From: Arthrobacter sp. Soc17.1.1.1
GTDB taxonomy: Bacteria; Actinomycetota; Actinomycetes; Actinomycetales; Micrococcaceae
Reading direction: 5' to 3'
Assembly: GCF_036867195.1 (NCBI RefSeq)
Contig: NZ_JBAJII010000004.1
Coordinates: forward strand, 1 to 64,000
Length of the DNA: 64,000 nt
Every line of letters begins with the position of its first letter. Within the stretch, counting starts at the first letter, position 1. Position numbers and translations under genes: made by a program. Shown piece after piece: positions 60,926 to 64,000 of this stretch. The notes beneath the pieces are model-generated. The model saw only the letters and a list, made by a program, of their open reading frames with translations, was not told the origin of the DNA and searched no databases.

Positions 60926-61102
60926 TCAGTCTTTTTTGAAGACGTCCTTGAGTTTCTCGCCCGCCTGCTTGAGATCGCCCTTGACCTGGTCGGTCTGACC
61001 CTCGGCCTTCAGGTCCTGATTTCCTGTGGCATTGCCGGCTGCTTCCTTGCCCTGACCCCCCAGCTTTTGCGCTGCATTGCCGATCTTGTCATCGAGTCCC
61101 AT
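60926..61102 (-). CDS. CsbD family stress protein
   Basis: 58 residues: MGLDDKIGNAAQKLGGQGKE, then a Gly/Asn-rich turn, QTDQVKGDLKQAGEKLKDVF and a Lys/Asp end. This is the CsbD pattern of small hydrophilic stress proteins. GGGAAGGGGAGCATC precedes the ATG. It fits with the other general-stress genes around it. Confidence 0.92.
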   Translation of the reverse strand: MGLDDKIGNAAQKLGGQGKEAAGNATGNQDLKAEGQTDQVKGDLKQAGEKLKDVFKKD

Positions 61103-61642
61103 GATGCTCCCCTTCCCAGGGTTTCGTCAGATGTCTGAGTATGTCCCGTACGTTCCCAATCGGACGATGCCCCACCGATCCAATGATGCGGCGCCGACCA
61201 AAAACGCCGGTCCTCACTTTCTAGCATGCCGACGGCGGAAACCGGCGCGCATCCCACATCTAGCATCCTGGCTCATCACCTAAGGTGCACGTCCGCGCTG
61301 CCATAGACGCCATGAATGCTAGGGCTGCCGCGCCTTCACGGCTTGGCTCGCCCTATCACTTATCCGTGCGGCGGACCGGTTTTGTCACTTAGAAATGTAG
61401 CCGAATGCCATCATCTGAGACCTCAGCCCGGCGTTGTACCGCGGTGCCGTACCTTATGGGCGATGGGACGGAAAGAGCGTTCCGCACACTTCAAGTAGTA
61501 AGCATACTTAGCTATCATGGGGGTGACCTCAGTGACTTACCCGGTTGCCGGAACCTTTCGTTGAGGTTCGTCACAGCACATGCTGACCATCGAGAGAGCG
61601 GTGCTCGGACGGGGTAGGCACGACCAATGAAAAGGACTTGTC
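61103..61642. other. Intergenic region with possible operator
   Basis: About 540 bp. AGTAGTAAGCATACTTAGC at about 61494-61512 is a near-palindrome similar to the one at 55305-55318, located about 130 bp upstream of the next gene. No gene-like frame. Confidence 0.5.
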
Positions 61643-62281
61643 ATGGCTACAGAACACACTTCGGGAGCCAGCACTCCCAGAAACCGGCGCGATGATGTCG
61701 TGGCCGCGCAGAAAGACCGTTTCGGCGGCATCAAGTTCGGCTCCGCGTTCTTCGGCTGGCTGACCGCGATCGGCCTGACCGTCATCCTCAGTGCCCTCGC
61801 GACGGCGATCGGCGTTGGGATCGGGGCCGCGAACACCAGCAGCACCACTGATGCCGCGAACCAGGCTACCGAGAACGCCGACACGATCGGCATCGTGAGC
61901 GGGATCGTCCTGGCGATCATCCTGTTCCTGGCTTATTACTGCGGCGGCTACGTCGCCGGCCGTATGGCGCGCTTTGACGGCGCGAAGCAGGGCCTGGCTG
62001 TCTGGCTGTGGGGCATTATCATCGCCGTCGTTCTGGCGGTCCTGGCCCTCATCGCCGGAGACCAGTTCAACGTCCTGTCCCGCCTCGACGGTGTGCCCAG
62101 TCTCCAGTTCAATCAGGACACCCTGACAGCCAGCGGTCTGATCGCCCTGGCGATCGCCGTCCTCGTCCCACTGATCGCGGCGATTCTCGGCGGCAAGGCC
62201 GGGATGCTCTTCCACCGCAAGGTCGACCAGGCCGGCATCGACCACCAGGCCGGCCTCGATCAGCATCGTCGCCCGAACTGA
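61643..62281 (+). CDS. Hypothetical membrane protein, four TM helices
   Basis: 212 residues; soluble N-terminus, then helices at about 40-65, 83-105, 115-140 and 165-190. The stretch YYCGGYVAGRMARFDGAKQG is strongly conserved-looking and recalls actinobacterial membrane proteins of unknown function. Stop overlaps the next start (TGATG). Confidence 0.75.
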   Translation: MATEHTSGASTPRNRRDDVVAAQKDRFGGIKFGSAFFGWLTAIGLTVILSALATAIGVGIGAANTSSTTDAANQATENADTIGIVSGIVLAIILFLAYYCGGYVAGRMARFDGAKQGLAVWLWGIIIAVVLAVLALIAGDQFNVLSRLDGVPSLQFNQDTLTASGLIALAIAVLVPLIAAILGGKAGMLFHRKVDQAGIDHQAGLDQHRRPN

Positions 62282-62652
62282 TGGGACGCTTTCACCCCAG
62301 AGCAGGCGACCATCTGAGTGGGCCTTTCCTTACCCTTGACGCCCCGGCGACGGGAGGTACCCGATTCCACGACAAGGCAGGGCAGACCCTGGCGTGGGTG
62401 AAAGCCGACATCTTCCCTCCTGTGGGGACGGCCGTCGTCCTCCCGAATGGCAGCACCCTGCACGTCCAGAGCCTCTACCTGGATCTCAGTCGTGAGGACC
62501 AGATCGCCCATATCTCTGTCCGTCTCGGCGCAACCTCCACGCCGGGCCACCCAGCGCCGGACACCTCGACAGCGATCCACTCGACATCGGATCACTTGAG
62601 CAGCGGGGATTTCTCCGGCGCCGTCCCGGCAACGCACCCGCGAGCCTCCTAA
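62281..62652 (+). CDS. Hypothetical protein (123 aa) coupled to the membrane protein
   Basis: ATG 62281 overlaps the upstream stop by one base. Soluble, beta-rich middle (VKADIFPPVGTAVVLPNGST, LYLDLSREDQIAHISVRLG) and a Ser/Pro/Thr tail. No family recognised. Translational coupling suggests it acts with the preceding membrane protein. Confidence 0.65.
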   Translation: MGRFHPRAGDHLSGPFLTLDAPATGGTRFHDKAGQTLAWVKADIFPPVGTAVVLPNGSTLHVQSLYLDLSREDQIAHISVRLGATSTPGHPAPDTSTAIHSTSDHLSSGDFSGAVPATHPRAS

Positions 62653-62762
62653 GAGGCGTACCGATGACGAAGCGGAGTCCGGGGGTGTCCACGACGTCTC
62701 GGACCGGCAGAGGGCCCGTTCTATCTCCGGTCCTCCTCAGATCATCCCGAGGAGGAGCGGAG

Positions 62763-63185
62763 ATGTGCCGGAAGCGAAGGATCTGCTTCCTGATGCTGGT
62801 TCTGATCATGGTGCTACCGGTTCCTGCTTGTCGCGGTGCGGTTGAAGACCCTAAGCCCGCTCTGGTGAGCCAGGAGCCGATGGTGACCTACCACACGGGC
62901 ACAGATGCTCTCTGGTACATCACCATCGACATCACCAAGAAGACCACCGTTGATGGTACTAACGTCGACGGCATCGCCAGCGGCAGTGCCGAACGGTGCG
63001 TTCAGGATCCTATGGTCGCCGAAAGGTTACCGTCACCGGATGCATCGTCTGCGGCGTTCACCGTCATCTTGCCGCCGCACGCCATCGAAGACGACGCGCA
63101 AAGAATCGTCAGCTGCTTCCAGCAAGAGCTTCCCGAGACTCCACTGACCCTCACCCGGCCCGCAAACCCACCCAGACAGGGCTGA
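62763..63185 (+). CDS. Putative lipoprotein (140 aa)
   Basis: ATG 62763 behind GAGGAGGAGCGGAG. Signal peptide with lipobox (CFLMLVLIMVLPVPACRGA). Mature domain with two Cys that may pair (SAERCVQDP, RIVSCFQQE). Function unknown. Confidence 0.7.
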   Translation: MCRKRRICFLMLVLIMVLPVPACRGAVEDPKPALVSQEPMVTYHTGTDALWYITIDITKKTTVDGTNVDGIASGSAERCVQDPMVAERLPSPDASSAAFTVILPPHAIEDDAQRIVSCFQQELPETPLTLTRPANPPRQG

Positions 63186-63587
63186 TCAATAAGCTACAAG
63201 CTCCCCCTGGCCGGCACTGACCAACCCGGAAATGCTTCGTATGAGCACCGGATACGACCGCATGCACTCTACCCATGTAGTTTTGCGCCCCCTGGTAGGG
63301 GCGGGCGGCGAAATGATCAGACCCCGACCGGCTTGATGGTGACCACCACAACCGGCCAGGGCCTCACCCCCAACGATAGAAGCATCACGCTGCTCAGCCA
63401 AGTCCAATGCCTAATACGCCCCAATCCCAAAGACAGAGACAACATAGGGGCGGTGCCATCTGCTCGGTCTGGGCGGATGCCTGGAACTGCTCTTGTATGC
63501 GGGGTGACCTTACATGAGCTCACGTCTCGTCCGCATCCGGGTGATCTGCAGGTACCGGCTCGCGGCCACGGCTCTACACTGTCGGTT
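63186..63587. other. Intergenic; no clear gene
   Basis: About 400 bp, AT-richer around 63190-63260 and 63370-63450. Open frames are low quality. Confidence 0.4.
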
Positions 63588-63830
63588 ATGCGTTCGCTGA
63601 CTGCCTATCGTGTCGTGGTGGCCGGTGCCGTCCTCCTGGCGATGGGGGCCTGTGATGACGGGACCTCGGCAGAGGAGCTGGAGAGATGCATGGAGAACAG
63701 GCAACCCACCATCAGCGCGGCCATCGACGCCGGCACCGAAACCGAACAGGCCTACCAAGAAGCACTAACGGCGTGCGGGAACGATCGGCTCAGCGACACC
63801 GAGCGCACCAAACTCTTCACCCGACCGTAA
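63588..63830 (+). CDS. Small lipoprotein (80 aa)
   Basis: Signal with lipobox (YRVVVAGAVLLAMGACDDG). The short mature part is helical and acidic, with two Cys (ERCMEN, TACGND). TACACT ends 7 bp before the ATG, so a leaderless mRNA is likely. Function unknown. Confidence 0.65.
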   Translation: MRSLTAYRVVVAGAVLLAMGACDDGTSAEELERCMENRQPTISAAIDAGTETEQAYQEALTACGNDRLSDTERTKLFTRP

Positions 63831-63854
63831 ATCCTCTCCCCACACCCGATCAAC

Positions 63855-63902
63855 GCCCTGATCGCTGTTCTGACCGCCGTCCTGACCGTCGCCCTGACCG
63901 TC
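63855..63902. repeat. Four 12-bp tandem units
   Basis: GCCCTGATCGCT, GTTCTGACCGCC, GTCCTGACCGTC and GCCCTGACCGTC in exact 12-bp phase. Could be read as Asp/Gly/Gln repeats on the minus strand in a low-quality frame. Significance unknown. Confidence 0.55.
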
Positions 63903-64000
63903 GGCGAGGTCCCGGCGCGAGGCAGCAGACGCCAGTGATCGCTGACGCATCAATGGTTCTTGGCCTCCGAGAGGGGGCGAAGTGCCCTGCAATGCTCAGT

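Overview
The window is high-GC DNA with actinobacterial gene families throughout: SCO6880-type type IV secretion proteins, DUF4913, DUF4192, a MAB_1171c-like membrane protein and a CU044_5270-like protein. Overlapping ATGA start/stop junctions are frequent. The gene set (partition ATPase with a small DNA-binding partner, primase-like replication protein, complete conjugation locus, MobF relaxase, resolvase, Xer-type recombinase) points to a large conjugative plasmid, or a conjugative element carried as one. The host is most likely a Micrococcaceae-type (Arthrobacter-like) actinobacterium; that host call is inference from protein flavour, not from a marker gene. No rRNA, tRNA or CRISPR array was seen.

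Layout. 0-6 kb: maintenance block, with ParA plus a ribbon-helix-helix partner embedded in 8-bp iterons, three small conserved-looking proteins, a PIN-domain protein and the replication protein. 6-9.4 kb: a tight four-gene operon (ImmA/IrrE-like peptidase, MAB_1171c-like membrane protein, alpha/beta hydrolase, EspR-like regulator) bracketed by two copies of one palindromic operator. 9.5-23.5 kb: a winged-helix regulator with a perfect 15-bp dyad, then one long co-oriented conjugation operon (transglycosylase/M23 hydrolase, lipoprotein, membrane scaffold, two ParA/MinD-like proteins, small pilin-like protein, VirB8-like, VirB6-like, SCO6880, VirB4, VirD4/TraD, DUF4913). 23.6-33.4 kb: cargo, including an ECF sigma factor with its membrane partner, many small membrane proteins and lipoproteins, a small P-loop kinase, a RidA protein and a TIR-domain protein in an AT-richer pocket. 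33.6-39.4 kb: MobF relaxase-helicase, a probable oriT region and a coiled-coil accessory protein. 39.5-46.6 kb: small membrane proteins, DUF4192, an MpaB-type oxygenase, an HNH protein and a serine resolvase with a res-like site; two copies of a ~270-bp non-coding element end in the same iterons as the par locus. 46.8-53.9 kb: HD-domain protein, MarR/EamA pair, Xer-like recombinase with a dif-like site, an IS256-type transposase remnant, a GNAT-like protein and hypotheticals. 54-64 kb: envelope and stress genes (PAS-ANTAR, MarR, MscS-like, PRC-barrel/DUF2382, AI-2E family, CsbD, membrane proteins, lipoproteins).

How it may work together. The par locus and its iterons maintain the plasmid, and iterons repeated 40 kb away suggest the small DNA-binding partner acts at several places. 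The ImmA/EspR-like module sits directly upstream of the conjugation operon with operators on both sides. This recalls ImmA/ImmR control of mobile elements, but here a membrane protein and a hydrolase are added, so it could be a signal-responsive switch for transfer. That functional reading is inference and is the most promising lead in the window.
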